Assembly: GCF_020171845.1 (NCBI RefSeq) | Contig: NZ_JAIVAM010000012.1 | Span: 124,001-188,000, forward strand | From: Cytobacillus kochii | GTDB taxonomy: Bacteria; Bacillota; Bacilli; Bacillales; Cytobacillaceae | DNA: 64,000 nucleotides | Reading direction: 5' to 3' | Shown here: one piece after another, positions 1 to 8,932 of the stretch | Layout: every line of letters starts with the position of its first letter | Numbering within the stretch: the first letter of the stretch is position 1 | Notes under the pieces: model-generated | What the model was told of the DNA's origin: nothing | Databases searched by the model: none | The model's input: only the letters and a program-made list of their open reading frames with translations | Program-made: the position numbers and the translations under genes

Positions 1-279
1 TCGAAAACTTTCAATGATTACGTCTGCTTCTAGTATTAGTTCCTTCACCTTATTTAAATCGGTTGTATCTTTTAAATTGAGGAAATGACTGTGCTTACCC
101 CGATTATTACTCGTAAATATGACACCTTGACCTTTGCCCATCGGCTCTACATGTCGTGCAGGATCACCATTGGGTCCTTCTATTTTAATTACTTCTGCTC
201 CTAGTTCTGCCAATCTAAGCGTGGCAAAAGGACCTGGTAAATAGTTTGTAAAATCAATTATTTTCACACCTGTTAACAT
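1..279 (-). CDS. CoA-transferase family III (CaiB/BaiF) protein, 3' end outside window
   Basis: Ninety-three codons of the N-terminus are visible and the frame is open to the window edge. The protein starts MLTGVKIIDFTNYLPGPF and continues with RLAELGAEVIKIEGPNGDPAR, the typical opening of family III CoA-transferases, which move CoA between carboxylic acids (CaiB, formyl-CoA and bile-acid CoA transferases). The start ATG lies 26 bp after the stop of the acyl-CoA ligase gene and follows a GGAAGGG ribosome binding site, so it is the last visible gene of the minus-strand operon that begins at 4191. The catalytic Asp region is not in the window, so the substrate cannot be read. Confidence 0.85.
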   Translation of the reverse strand, partial: MLTGVKIIDFTNYLPGPFATLRLAELGAEVIKIEGPNGDPARHVEPMGKGQGVIFTSNNRGKHSHFLNLKDTTDLNKVKELILEADVIIESFR

Positions 280-305
280 ATGTTATCCCTTCCATTTACT
301 GGCGG

Positions 306-1859
306 TTATTTTTGCAATTGTTCCTGATTTCTTAATACAAATTTTTGGATTTTTCCACTAGCATTCCTCGGTAGACTTTCCACAAATTCATATCTTCTTG
401 GTCTTTTATAATTTGCAAGGCTTTCACTTTGTTTACAAAATGCATCTAAAATTTCAGCAGTAATATTCCCCTCTTTTTTGACAACGTAAGCAATGACAAC
501 TTCTCCCCAATGCTCATCTGGTACACCTAATACAGCTACATCTAACACGGAAGGATGTGCATGGATAACATCTTCTACTTCCCGTGGATAAATATTCTCT
601 CCCCCTGAAATCACCATATCATCAACACGGTCTTTCACATAGAGAAAGCCTTCATCATCGAGGTAGCCCATATCTCCTGAGTGATACCAGCCGTTATGGA
701 GTGCCTTTTTAGTTGCTTCCTCTCTTTTATAATAACCTTGCATCATACTTGGTCCTCTCACAATGATCTCACCTACTGTACCAGTTGGAACGACTTGATC
801 ATCATATGAATGACCATTATCATTAGGTGCAACAATCCTTATCTCATGGTTCAAGCAAGCTTGCCCCGCCGAGCCTGCTTTACGAATCTGGTCTTCATCA
901 CTAAGGAACGTAATTGCTGGTCCCATTTCAGTCATCCCATAGGCTTGAGTTAATTTAACACCCAACTTCTCCCGACAAGCAAACACGAGACTAGGGGCCA
1001 TTGGTGCTGCACCATATAAACCTTTTTCTAATGTTGATAGATTATACGCTTGTAAATTTTCTTGAAGCAACATATTCCACATTGTTGGTGCTGCAAAGAA
1101 AGCGGTAATTTTTTCTGAATCAATCAGTGCTAATGCTTTTTTTGCATCAAACTGGTGGAGAATGGTACTCTTTGCCCCAATATGAACTCTTGGTAAAAAA
1201 GCGCAATGTAACTCTGCACAATGAAACATAGGAGCAGCGACTAAACCATTATCATTCTGATGATAATTTAGTGCATGGATAACAATCAGACTCTGTTCTG
1301 TCATATCTTTATGGCGATGCAGCACGCCTTTTGGTCTCCCAGTTGTCCCACTCGTATACATAATCGCATATAGATCATCTGATGATAGTTCCACTTCTAC
1401 GTTCTCTCTATTAACAGCTTTGATTTGCTCATGATAACTTTTGGCAAAAGGAGGATGATTGCCATCAATTGACCAAAATTGAACTGTGGGGAAACTATTG
1501 GCCACTTTTTCAACAGCTGTCTGTAGAGTTTCTTCAAAAATAAACACCTTTGGTTCAGCATCAGAAATAATAAATGACAATTCTTCTGACATCAGCCGGA
1601 AATTAATAGGATTAAATACTGCACCTATTTTTGCACAGGCAAAAAACGTCGTTGCTAATTCTTCTGTATTATATAAATAAGTAGAAACTCGGTCTCCTTT
1701 TTTCACTCCTGCTACATGTAACGCCTGTGCTAATCCATTGACTTCGTCTGCCCACTCACGATAAGTAAACCTCAAATCTTTTCTGACATCATATAGCGCC
1801 TCCTTCTCCGGAAACTTACTTACCGTTAAATCAAAGATTTCTGCAATCGTCATTGTCAT
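306..1859 (-). CDS. AMP-forming acyl-CoA ligase (ANL superfamily)
   Basis: A 517-residue adenylate-forming ligase that activates a carboxylic acid with ATP and CoA. The phosphate-binding motif YTSGTTGRPKG is at about residues 168-178, the adenine motif YGMTEMG at about 310, the hinge region GWYHSGDMGYLDDEG at about 390, and the C-terminal lysine motif NASGKIQKFVLR near the end. Length and motifs fit the FadD/MenE-like medium or long-chain group; the acid cannot be assigned. The start follows GGGAGG at 8 bases. It lies 21 bp after the thiolase gene and 26 bp before the CoA-transferase gene, in one operon for activation and beta-oxidation-like breakdown of an acid. Confidence 0.92.
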   Translation of the reverse strand: MTMTIAEIFDLTVSKFPEKEALYDVRKDLRFTYREWADEVNGLAQALHVAGVKKGDRVSTYLYNTEELATTFFACAKIGAVFNPINFRLMSEELSFIISDAEPKVFIFEETLQTAVEKVANSFPTVQFWSIDGNHPPFAKSYHEQIKAVNRENVEVELSSDDLYAIMYTSGTTGRPKGVLHRHKDMTEQSLIVIHALNYHQNDNGLVAAPMFHCAELHCAFLPRVHIGAKSTILHQFDAKKALALIDSEKITAFFAAPTMWNMLLQENLQAYNLSTLEKGLYGAAPMAPSLVFACREKLGVKLTQAYGMTEMGPAITFLSDEDQIRKAGSAGQACLNHEIRIVAPNDNGHSYDDQVVPTGTVGEIIVRGPSMMQGYYKREEATKKALHNGWYHSGDMGYLDDEGFLYVKDRVDDMVISGGENIYPREVEDVIHAHPSVLDVAVLGVPDEHWGEVVIAYVVKKEGNITAEILDAFCKQSESLANYKRPRRYEFVESLPRNASGKIQKFVLRNQEQLQK

Positions 1860-1880
1860 CTATTATTCCTCCCTTTTTTA

Positions 1881-3032
1881 TTAAAAGATTTTTTCTATAA
1901 TTGTTGCGTTAGCCATACCCATACCTTCACACATTGTTTGTAACCCATATCTACCTTCTGTACGGTCTAATTCACTCATCATTGTTAATAATAAGCGAGC
2001 TCCACTTGCACCCAGTGGATGACCTAAGGCAATAGCACCTCCATTCGGATTCAGTTTATTCGCATTAGCTCCTGTTTCTTTCAACCACGCTAATGGCACA
2101 GAAGCAAAGGCTTCATTCACTTCAAATACATCCATATCTGCTAAGGTTAATCCAGACTTTTGCAATGCTTTTTCAGTTGCAGCTATCGGACCTGTAAGCA
2201 TCAAAGTAGGGTCTGACCCAATAACGACGCGGGTAATTATTTTAAATCTTGGTTTCAATCCTAATTCTCGTGCTTTCTCACCTGACATAATGAGCAAAGC
2301 ACCTGCTCCATCACTTATTTGACTTGCATTTCCAGCATGTATGATGCCATTCTCTTTAAATGAAGGTTTCAATCCGCCTAACTTCTCTATACTCGTTCCT
2401 TTTCTTGGCCCCTCATCTTGATCAAAGTTGAATGTTTCCCCACTATCGTCAACTAACTCCAGTGGCATAATTTCATTTTTAAAGCGATTTTCTGCTTGAG
2501 CAAGTAGTGCCTTTTCTTGACTGTGATATGCAAACTCATCTAGTTGAGCACGAGTGAACTGATATTTTTCTGCTATTCTTTCCGCCGATAACCCTTGATG
2601 GATAATCTCATATTGCTTTGTCAATTGCTCACTCGGTTTTACACCCTGATAACTTGAACCAATTGGTATTCTCGACATACTTTCAACGCCACCAGCAATA
2701 ACGATATCCATATCACCTGATGAAATCGCCTGAGCGGCAAAATGAACCGCCTGTTGACTCGACCCACATTGTCGGTCAATCGTTGTTCCTGGAACTGTGA
2801 TTGGTAATCCAGAGATAAGAGCCGCCACACGAGCAATATCTCCTGTTTGTTCACCTATTTGTGATACACATCCTAAAATAACATCATCTACTAGTGTTGG
2901 ATTTAACCCTGTTTTTTCTACTAAACTTTTAATGACTGCACCAGCTAAATCATCAGGACGTGTATTTCTTAAAGAACCGTTCCTTTTTCCGACTGCACTT
3001 CTTATCCCATCAATAATAACTACTTCGCGCAA
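1881..3032 (-). CDS. Acetyl-CoA acyltransferase (thiolase)
   Basis: A 383-residue thiolase that splits 3-ketoacyl-CoA with CoA. The nucleophile Cys89 is in DRQCGSSQQAVH, the catalytic His is in GGAIALGHPLGASG near 337, and the second active-site Cys is in TMCEGMG near 367. The last motif is CEGMG rather than the usual CxGGG, a modest departure that does not remove the Cys. It sits 13 bp downstream of the acyl-CoA dehydrogenase gene, so it probably performs the last step of the same pathway. A second thiolase (51135-52328) serves the other fatty-acid operon. Confidence 0.93.
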   Translation of the reverse strand: MREVVIIDGIRSAVGKRNGSLRNTRPDDLAGAVIKSLVEKTGLNPTLVDDVILGCVSQIGEQTGDIARVAALISGLPITVPGTTIDRQCGSSQQAVHFAAQAISSGDMDIVIAGGVESMSRIPIGSSYQGVKPSEQLTKQYEIIHQGLSAERIAEKYQFTRAQLDEFAYHSQEKALLAQAENRFKNEIMPLELVDDSGETFNFDQDEGPRKGTSIEKLGGLKPSFKENGIIHAGNASQISDGAGALLIMSGEKARELGLKPRFKIITRVVIGSDPTLMLTGPIAATEKALQKSGLTLADMDVFEVNEAFASVPLAWLKETGANANKLNPNGGAIALGHPLGASGARLLLTMMSELDRTEGRYGLQTMCEGMGMANATIIEKIF

Positions 3033-3045
3033 AAGAAATCCTCCC

Positions 3046-4191
3046 TTATAATCCTAAGTTTTTAGCAATAATTGATTTCATCATTTCATTGGTTCCTGCG
3101 TAGATACTGGCGACAGGTATGTCTCTATACCTTCTTGCTATTTCATATTCTTCCATATAGCCGTATCCACCATGAAGTTGCATGCATTCTGTCGCAATTC
3201 TTCTCGCATTCTCTGTGCATTTCCATTTAGCCATTGAAACTTGAGTGACAATATCTTTTTGTTTCATATGGTCATGAATTAACTTTTGAAGAAAGGCACG
3301 GCTCATCTCTACATCTGTTACCATCTCAGCCATTTTAAACTGCGTATTTTGAAAAGAGCTAATTGCCTTTCCAAACGCTTTTCTTTCTTTGATAAAAGCC
3401 GTTGTCATTCTTATCATTTCTTCGGCAGCAATTTGGGCAGCAATAGCAACAATTAACCGTTCTTGTTGAAGCTTTTCCATTAAATAGTAAAACCCTTTAC
3501 CCTCCTCACCGAGTAGATTTTCACTAGATACGATACAATCATCAAAAATAAGCTCTGCTGTATCCTGACAATGTAAGCCAACCTTGTTTAGTTGCCTTCC
3601 TCTTGTAAACCCTTTCATTCCTTTCTCTACTATAACTAAGCTAATTCCTCTATATGGAGGATTCACCTTCGTATCTGTTTTTACAGCCACAATGACCAAA
3701 TCTGCATTCATTCCATTCGTAATGAAGGTTTTTTCGCCATTCAGTACATAATGGTCATCAACTTTAATAGCTGTCGTCCTAATCGATGCCAAATCAGAAC
3801 CTGCGCCAGGCTCAGTCATGGCAATCGCCGAAATGAATTCCCCTGTCGCACACTTTGGTAACCACCGTTTCTTTTGTTCTTCAGTACCATATGTTGTGAT
3901 ATAAGGTATAACAATATCATTATGAAGACCGATACCAATCGTTCCGGATCCGACCCTTTCTAATTCTTCATTTATAATGACAGAGTAGCCAAAATCAACA
4001 CCACTTCCACCATATTCCTCGTCGATGTTTGGGCACAAGAAGCCTTGCTCACCCATTTTTCTCCAGAAAGCTCTAGGAATCATACCATCTTTTTCCCATT
4101 GTGAATAATAGGGATAAGCTTCTTTATCTAAAAATTTCCGTAAGGACTTTCTAAAAAGTTCATGCTCATGTGTTATATATGTATCATTCAT
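3046..4191 (-). CDS. Acyl-CoA dehydrogenase, long-chain/isovaleryl type
   Basis: A flavoprotein of 381 residues from the start MNDTYITHEHELF, chosen because AAAGGAGG lies 10 bases upstream; an in-frame extension to 4344 has no such site and would run through the promoter. It has AMTEPGAGSDLASI for flavin and substrate binding, and the C-terminal ARRYRDIPVASIYAGTNEMM. In this last motif the usual medium-chain catalytic Glu (YEGT) is Ala, but LQQER in the middle of the protein supplies the Glu used in the long-chain and isovaleryl-CoA dehydrogenases, so the enzyme is expected to be active. First gene of the operon, divergent from marR. Confidence 0.92.
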   Translation of the reverse strand: MNDTYITHEHELFRKSLRKFLDKEAYPYYSQWEKDGMIPRAFWRKMGEQGFLCPNIDEEYGGSGVDFGYSVIINEELERVGSGTIGIGLHNDIVIPYITTYGTEEQKKRWLPKCATGEFISAIAMTEPGAGSDLASIRTTAIKVDDHYVLNGEKTFITNGMNADLVIVAVKTDTKVNPPYRGISLVIVEKGMKGFTRGRQLNKVGLHCQDTAELIFDDCIVSSENLLGEEGKGFYYLMEKLQQERLIVAIAAQIAAEEMIRMTTAFIKERKAFGKAISSFQNTQFKMAEMVTDVEMSRAFLQKLIHDHMKQKDIVTQVSMAKWKCTENARRIATECMQLHGGYGYMEEYEIARRYRDIPVASIYAGTNEMMKSIIAKNLGL

Positions 4192-4241
4192 CTTTGCCTT
4201 TCCTCCTTTTCTATATTTTATTATATTTTTCTTATTTTTTC

Positions 4242-4275
4242 GAATATTATTAATATCAATCTCACACATAAGCAA
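4242..4275 (-). promoter_or_regulatory. Promoter of the acyl-CoA operon with a palindrome over the -10
   Basis: On the minus strand a -35 TTGCTT (4270-4275) and a -10 TAATAA (4247-4252) are 17 bp apart. The imperfect palindrome GAATATTATTAATATC (4242-4257) covers the -10, where a repressor such as the divergent MarR protein would be expected to bind. Promoter assignment is by consensus match; the operator role is inference. Confidence 0.5.
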
Positions 4276-4361
4276 TATGTAATTATGAAATGGATTCCGT
4301 GAAGTTGATTTCGACAGATAATATCCGATTATTGGAAAAAACATCGTAAAGATACTAACGT

Positions 4362-4391
4362 TTGTTGCATCATTGTTTTTTTTGATATGAT
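4362..4391 (+). promoter_or_regulatory. Probable marR promoter
   Basis: TTGTTG (4362-4367) and TATGAT (4386-4391) lie 18 bp apart, about 35 bp before the marR start codon. The match to a sigma-A promoter is reasonable but the flank is very T-rich. Confidence 0.4.
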
Positions 4392-4426
4392 TACTGTATG
4401 AAACGTAGGGAAGGACCTGGCATAAA

Positions 4427-4855
4427 ATGAATGATCAAACTGTTTTTGAACTTATTCATGCGATGGAACAAGTAACCAACCGCATGATTATTAAATGGAA
4501 TCAATCTTTTAATGAGGGATTAGGTATTTCTCATATTCTTCTGCTTAGTCATTTAAAGCGCGATGGAAAAATGAAACCTATCGATTTGGCAGAAAGCCTC
4601 GGTATCGCACCATCTTCTATTTCGCATCTTATTCAGAAGTTATCTAAACGGGATTATATTAAACGAATACCTGATTTAAATGATAAAAGAATTTCATATT
4701 TAGATATCACTGATGAAGGCTTAGAAGTGTTAAGAAAAGCAGCTGAAGACGGACATCAACTGCAAAAAAATACATTTGCACGGCTCACAAATGAAGAAAT
4801 TAAACAATTATTAGCAATCTATCAAAAGTTAAATCTTACCCTCGATCAAATGTGA
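4427..4855 (+). CDS. MarR-family transcriptional regulator
   Basis: A 142-residue winged-helix protein. The helix-turn-helix is at about residues 45-70 (IDLAESLGIAPSSISHLIQKL) and is followed by the wing with DLNDKRISYLDITDEG, the D-x-R-D/K-x-R signature of the MarR family. These are dimeric repressors often released by phenolic or acyl-CoA ligands. The gene is divergent from the acyl-CoA operon (236 bp between start codons) and convergent with the methyltransferase, so the operon is the likeliest target. The GGGAAGG ribosome site is upstream of the ATG. Confidence 0.9.
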   Translation: MNDQTVFELIHAMEQVTNRMIIKWNQSFNEGLGISHILLLSHLKRDGKMKPIDLAESLGIAPSSISHLIQKLSKRDYIKRIPDLNDKRISYLDITDEGLEVLRKAAEDGHQLQKNTFARLTNEEIKQLLAIYQKLNLTLDQM

Positions 4856-4856
4856 G

Positions 4857-5585
4857 CTACGTTTTCATCGCTCGTATCACTCGATAGCCTAGATGGTTAC
4901 TTAATTGTAAGTTAAGTTGGTAATGATCAATTAACACTTGTGATAAATCTTCTTTTAATAACTTGATATGTTGATGGGAACTATCGTCTCCCATCTTCAC
5001 TCCTTCTGCAATCATCTCTGCAATCGTACTTGCTTTTAAAACTTCGACCTTTTTAAAGCCGGCAGTGTCTAAAGCTTTCGTCCAATCTTTTTCACTTAAC
5101 AGTTTTTCTAATTGATAAAACGCCTTCATTTCTTCTTCCATTTCACTAGTCATTGATGATTCTTTTGTCATCTCTATTAAATAGAGTCTCCCTTTGTCTT
5201 TTAATACACGTGCAAATTCCTTTAAAGTACTTGCCACGTTAGTAAAGGCGATGACTGATTCAGATAGAATCAGATCAAATTGTTGATTAGAAAAAGATAA
5301 CTTCTCCACATTACCTAACGATACGTGAAAGGGTTTTGTTAACATGCTCGCCTTTCTAGTTGCGGCCTGTACCATTTCTGAATGTTTGTCTACTGCTTCT
5401 ATTCTCGCACCATATAAATCACTTAAAAGATAAGATGTGCTTCCTGTTCCACAACCCGCATCGAGAATAGTCGTTTCTGTCGTAATAGACTCATTAATTA
5501 ATAACTCACTCGTAAGTTGTTTCCCTCCAGGGTGAGCAAATGGGACTTGAAAATAGGCTAAAGCATCTTCATAAGAATATTTCAT
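4857..5585 (-). CDS. Class I SAM-dependent methyltransferase
   Basis: A 242-residue protein with the SAM-binding motif I TTILDAGCGTGSTSYLL at about residues 36-52, an acidic motif II (RIEAVDKHSEM) and LDLILSE-type motif IV region (FDLILSESVIAF), matching the Methyltransf_11 family. The acceptor is unknown. It ends one base from the stop of marR on the other strand (convergent), with no hairpin between them. The start is preceded by AAAGGAGGGG. Confidence 0.85.
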   Translation of the reverse strand: MKYSYEDALAYFQVPFAHPGGKQLTSELLINESITTETTILDAGCGTGSTSYLLSDLYGARIEAVDKHSEMVQAATRKASMLTKPFHVSLGNVEKLSFSNQQFDLILSESVIAFTNVASTLKEFARVLKDKGRLYLIEMTKESSMTSEMEEEMKAFYQLEKLLSEKDWTKALDTAGFKKVEVLKASTIAEMIAEGVKMGDDSSHQHIKLLKEDLSQVLIDHYQLNLQLSNHLGYRVIRAMKT

Positions 5586-5746
5586 TGTTCCCCTCCTTTT
5601 ATACTATCTATATTATTCTAATGTTCTAGTTGTTGACACTGGATAAAAACTCCGCTCTTCATATAGGACATGCACCTATTCAAAAAAGAAAGGTGGACAT
5701 ACCATAAGGAGAGAAAGCATTTTTATTTCCCGGAGGTGTTATTTTA

Positions 5747-6034
5747 ATGAGTGGTTATTATCATCGCTGTTCTAACGGAATAGGAAAGCCTGTAGAAATC
5801 AAAATGAATGATGGTAGAATTCATCGTGGGATTATTGAAAGAGTATCTAACGACAGAGTGTATTTACGTCCAATGAACAAAAATTATGGTGGTTACGGTT
5901 ATGCAAGCGGATACCGCAGAGGTGGTTGCGGTCGCGGTGGTTGCGGTCGCGGCGGTTGGGGCTGGGGATTCGGCGCAGGGATTGCTTTAGGTGCTATTGC
6001 TGCCTTAGTCTTTCTTCCCTTATTTTTCTGGTAA
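5747..6034 (+). CDS. Small Sm-like, Gly/Cys-repeat membrane protein
   Basis: A 95-residue protein with three parts. Residues about 10-45 (GKPVEIKMNDGRIHRGIIER and VSNDRVYLRPM) look like the first strands of an Sm/LSm fold. Residues about 46-72 are Gly/Tyr/Arg/Cys-rich with a repeated GGCGR unit. Residues about 73-95 form one hydrophobic segment ending in PLFFW. GGAGGTG lies 9 bases before the ATG. I know similar short proteins from Bacillaceae without a defined function; the composition would suit a spore-coat or surface protein, but that is a guess. Base composition is far richer in GC than the neighbours in the repeat. Confidence 0.75.
   Translation: MSGYYHRCSNGIGKPVEIKMNDGRIHRGIIERVSNDRVYLRPMNKNYGGYGYASGYRRGGCGRGGCGRGGWGWGFGAGIALGAIAALVFLPLFFW
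5921..5965 (+). repeat. Three tandem 15-bp coding repeats
   Basis: GGTGGTTGCGGTCGC occurs twice back to back (5921-5935, 5936-5950) and a diverged third copy follows (5951-5965). They encode Gly-Gly-Cys-Gly-Arg units in the small Sm-like protein. Such repeats change copy number easily by slippage. Confidence 0.85.
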
Positions 6035-6041
6035 TTTTAAC

Positions 6042-6080
6042 AAAAAAGTAACCGCTAAATATAGTGCGGTTACTTTTTTT
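6042..6080. terminator. Bidirectional intrinsic terminator
   Basis: The stem GTAACCGC (6048-6055) / GCGGTTAC (6066-6073) is flanked by six A and seven T residues, so it can stop transcripts from the Sm-like gene and from the convergent permease gene. Confidence 0.9.
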
Positions 6081-6084
6081 GTTA

Positions 6085-7860
6085 TTACTTTGAAATTGTT
6101 TGATTATATTGATGCAACGTATTAAGCCTTTTATTGTTCGTGGCTATAATATAAAATGCAGCCAAAATGATAAGAACAGCAATCAGTGTACCGAGGTTAA
6201 ATAAGCCTTTACTTGAATACCATACAATAGAGTACCCTATAGCACCTGCAAATAAAGCGTAATAAACAAATGGCAAGAGTGTTTTACGAATAACTTCTCC
6301 CTCTTTACCGACGAGTCCTACTACGGCAGAAGCAGCAACAACATTATGGACACAGATCATGTTACCCGCTGCTCCACCAACTGCTTGTAAAGCAACAATC
6401 CAGCTTGGGTTCACCCCAATTTGGCTACCGACATCATACTGGAAAAGGGAAAACATCATATTACTAACCGTATTACTACCAGCGATAAATGCACCAATCC
6501 CACCAATAAAGGTAGCAAAGAATGGCCAGAATTCTCCAGCTAATGCCGCTGCCCCATTTGCTAATTCGATTGGCATTTGTTCATAACCTGCGGCTCCACC
6601 ACCAGTATTGATGAATACTTGAACCATTGGAACAGTGAATACAAGTGCAACAGATGCTGCAGCTGTTGTTTTTGCCGAACTACTCCATGCTTTTTTATAG
6701 GAGCTAAAATTCATTCCATGGATGAAAAATGTAATAATTGATACTAAAATAAGAACTGTTCCAGGTGAATAAAGAATCTCAAAGCTTGCAGTAATACTTG
6801 AGCCGAATATATTTTCCAATTTAATAACAATAGATTGTAACCACTCTTTTAAAGGAAGCGTTTTCAATCTCGTTAAAACTAAAAAGACTCCCACTAGGAT
6901 ATACGGTAACCATGCTTTTAGTAACCCCATTGTTTTCCCATTGTTATTTAATTGCACTTCTATTCTACCTGTCCACTCAGGATCCCATTTTGATTTCTCT
7001 TCAAAATCCCACGATTCATCTTTCGGAAGGAGAAAACCTTTTCTAGCTGCAAGTACAACTATCAGTAAACCAACTAGTCCCCCTGTCATAGATGGGAATT
7101 CTGGTCCAAGTGTATTTGCAACAATCACGTATGGAATCGTCATTGCAAAAGCTGCAAACAGTGCAAATTTCCATACTTTAATTCCTTCTGCAAAAGATTT
7201 ATTTTTACCAAAAAAGCGAGTCATTAAAGCAACAACAAATAATGGAATAAAGGTACCGGCAATCATATGCAAGATTGCGGCATGACCACCAATCGTTGTT
7301 ACAACATTTAAGAGATTGTCAGTTATACTTTGGTTAGCAGATAAACCTGTTTGTACACCTACTAATACAGGTGTACCCACAGCTCCAAAAGTAACAGGTG
7401 TACTTTGAATGACCATGCCAGCCACAACAGCTGCCATTGCAGGAAATCCTAAACCAACCATTAATGGAACTGCTACCGCAGCAGGTGTACCAAAGCCTGA
7501 TGCCCCTTCAATAAATGAGCCAAAGAGCCAAGCAATAATGATCACTTGAATTCTACGGTCTGGTGAAATATCTATGAAGCCTTGGCGAATGGTTCTCATG
7601 GCTCCACTTTCTTGTACAGTATTCAATAATAATATTGCACCAAAGATAATATATAACAGTGTAATGGCCACAACTAAACCATTTACACTTGCTGCAGCTA
7701 CAGTATTGAATGGAACCTTCCATACAAATAATGCTAATGCGGCAGCAATTAGAAAGGAAATCGGCATGGCTTTACTTGCCGGCCATTTAAGTCCTACAAG
7801 AAAAATGGCAACAGCAATAATCGGTAATAAAGAAATAACTGCTAAAACGCCTGTACTCAC
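6085..7860 (-). CDS. LctP/GlcA-family lactate or glycolate permease
   Basis: A polytopic membrane protein of about 591 residues with some 13 or more hydrophobic segments, belonging to the L-lactate permease family (LldP, GlcA). Conserved stretches such as [20 protein letters not shown] and [18 protein letters not shown] are present. In E. coli the family member GlcA imports glycolate and sits in the glc operon. Here the gene follows iclR and a glycolate oxidase/malate synthase cluster on the same strand, so glycolate import is the best inference; lactate is the alternative. I chose the GTG at 7860, 7 bases after AAGGGGG; a GTG two codons earlier lies too close to it. Confidence 0.88.
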   Translation of the reverse strand: MSTGVLAVISLLPIIAVAIFLVGLKWPASKAMPISFLIAAALALFVWKVPFNTVAAASVNGLVVAITLLYIIFGAILLLNTVQESGAMRTIRQGFIDISPDRRIQVIIIAWLFGSFIEGASGFGTPAAVAVPLMVGLGFPAMAAVVAGMVIQSTPVTFGAVGTPVLVGVQTGLSANQSITDNLLNVVTTIGGHAAILHMIAGTFIPLFVVALMTRFFGKNKSFAEGIKVWKFALFAAFAMTIPYVIVANTLGPEFPSMTGGLVGLLIVVLAARKGFLLPKDESWDFEEKSKWDPEWTGRIEVQLNNNGKTMGLLKAWLPYILVGVFLVLTRLKTLPLKEWLQSIVIKLENIFGSSITASFEILYSPGTVLILVSIITFFIHGMNFSSYKKAWSSSAKTTAAASVALVFTVPMVQVFINTGGGAAGYEQMPIELANGAAALAGEFWPFFATFIGGIGAFIAGSNTVSNMMFSLFQYDVGSQIGVNPSWIVALQAVGGAAGNMICVHNVVAASAVVGLVGKEGEVIRKTLLPFVYYALFAGAIGYSIVWYSSKGLFNLGTLIAVLIILAAFYIIATNNKRLNTLHQYNQTISK

Positions 7861-7886
7861 AAACACTCCCCCTTATTCTCTTTGTT

Positions 7887-7962
7887 GTTATATAACTAAA
7901 ATATTTTGTTATACAACAAATGTTATATATATTAATTATACTTATTTATTATGCAATTACAA
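7887..7962 (-). promoter_or_regulatory. Permease promoter with two operator-like palindromes
   Basis: A -35 TTGTAA (7957-7962) and a -10 TATAAT (7935-7940) are 16 bp apart on the minus strand. Just downstream are TTTGTTATACAACAAA (7905-7920, arms TTTGTT/AACAAA) and GTTATATAAC (7887-7896, perfect). The GTTATA units start 21 bp apart, about two helical turns, a layout typical of a repressor binding as two dimers. The neighbouring IclR protein or the GntR protein is the candidate. Confidence 0.55.
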
Positions 7963-8068
7963 CAATATTTTGAAAATTATAAATTGATATTTTTTATGTA
8001 TAATTAAAGTTTTTAATAAGTAGAATGATTGATTAACAGATGAGGTAATAGCGTGCGATATTAGACTT

Positions 8069-8114
8069 AAAAAAAGTAAAAACGCTCCCTTTTTTTTATA
8101 AGGGAGCGTTTTTA
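8069..8114 (-). terminator. Terminator after the IclR gene
   Basis: A 15-bp stem (8077-8091 with 8100-8114, core AACGCTCCCTT/AAGGGAGCGTT) is followed on the minus strand by a T-rich run. It separates iclR from the permease gene, which therefore needs its own promoter. Confidence 0.9.
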
Positions 8115-8128
8115 TTAACTGAAAGAGA

Positions 8129-8899
8129 CTATTCATCTAAATACCCTAAGCGTACAGAAACACTTTTTCCAATATCAACCATAAAGGGAGCGAGTTCTTG
8201 CAAACGCTCTTGTGACATTCTTATTAATGGACCGGATACACTGATCGCAGCACATACATTATTTTGATAGTCAAATATTGGGACAGCTATACACACAATT
8301 CCGGTTTCATTTTCCTCTAAGTCAAGGGCAAAACCTTTTGTCTTAATCATCTTTAAATTTTCTAACAATGCCATCTCATCTGTAATTGTATGCTCTGTAT
8401 GAGGTTTCAATCCTTTTCTCTGTATAATATCTTTGACTACTTGTACTGGTAGATGTGCTAAAATCGCTTTACCAACAGATGTACAATGCATTGGCGCACG
8501 TTTGCCAACGGATGAGTGCATTCTCAATGCTTCATTCCCATCGAGTTTTTCGATATAAACAACCTCGTCATTATCTGGCACCACTAGATGAATGACTTCA
8601 TTCGTCTTTTGCTCCAAATCCTGTAAATAAAGCTTCGCTTCTGAGCGGATATCTATTGAATCAAGCAACCTAGTACTAATATTTAATATTTTGTAACCTA
8701 CTTTATATTTGCCTGAATCTTTTACTTGCTCGATATAACCATACTTCACAAGAGTTGATAATATGCGGTGTACGGAGCTTTTATTGATATCCATTTCATT
8801 TGCAATTTCAGTCACACCCATACCGTACTTTCTTAAACTGATCATATCAATAATATCAAGCGCTCTACTTACCGATTTCACCATATTATCTCTTTCCAT
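8129..8899 (-). CDS. IclR-family transcriptional regulator
   Basis: A 256-residue regulator. The winged helix-turn-helix is at about residues 8-65 (GVTEIANEMDINKSSVHRIL), and the C-terminal IclR effector domain carries MHCTSVGKAILAHLP and ISVSGPLIRMS. Family members sense small carboxylates such as glyoxylate or pyruvate; E. coli IclR controls the glyoxylate bypass. The start follows GAGGTG at 6-7 bases. It is 33 bp downstream of the FAH-family gene and upstream of the permease gene, so it probably regulates this glyoxylate locus. Confidence 0.9.
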   Translation of the reverse strand: MERDNMVKSVSRALDIIDMISLRKYGMGVTEIANEMDINKSSVHRILSTLVKYGYIEQVKDSGKYKVGYKILNISTRLLDSIDIRSEAKLYLQDLEQKTNEVIHLVVPDNDEVVYIEKLDGNEALRMHSSVGKRAPMHCTSVGKAILAHLPVQVVKDIIQRKGLKPHTEHTITDEMALLENLKMIKTKGFALDLEENETGIVCIAVPIFDYQNNVCAAISVSGPLIRMSQERLQELAPFMVDIGKSVSVRLGYLDE

Positions 8900-8932
8900 A
8901 CCTTCACCTCAATCAAAACCTACAAAAATCAT

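Noticed and set aside
3046..4344. Longer acyl-CoA dehydrogenase starting at 4344
   Set aside because: The extra 51 residues have no domain match, span the promoter, and the internal ATG has AAAGGAGG at correct spacing.
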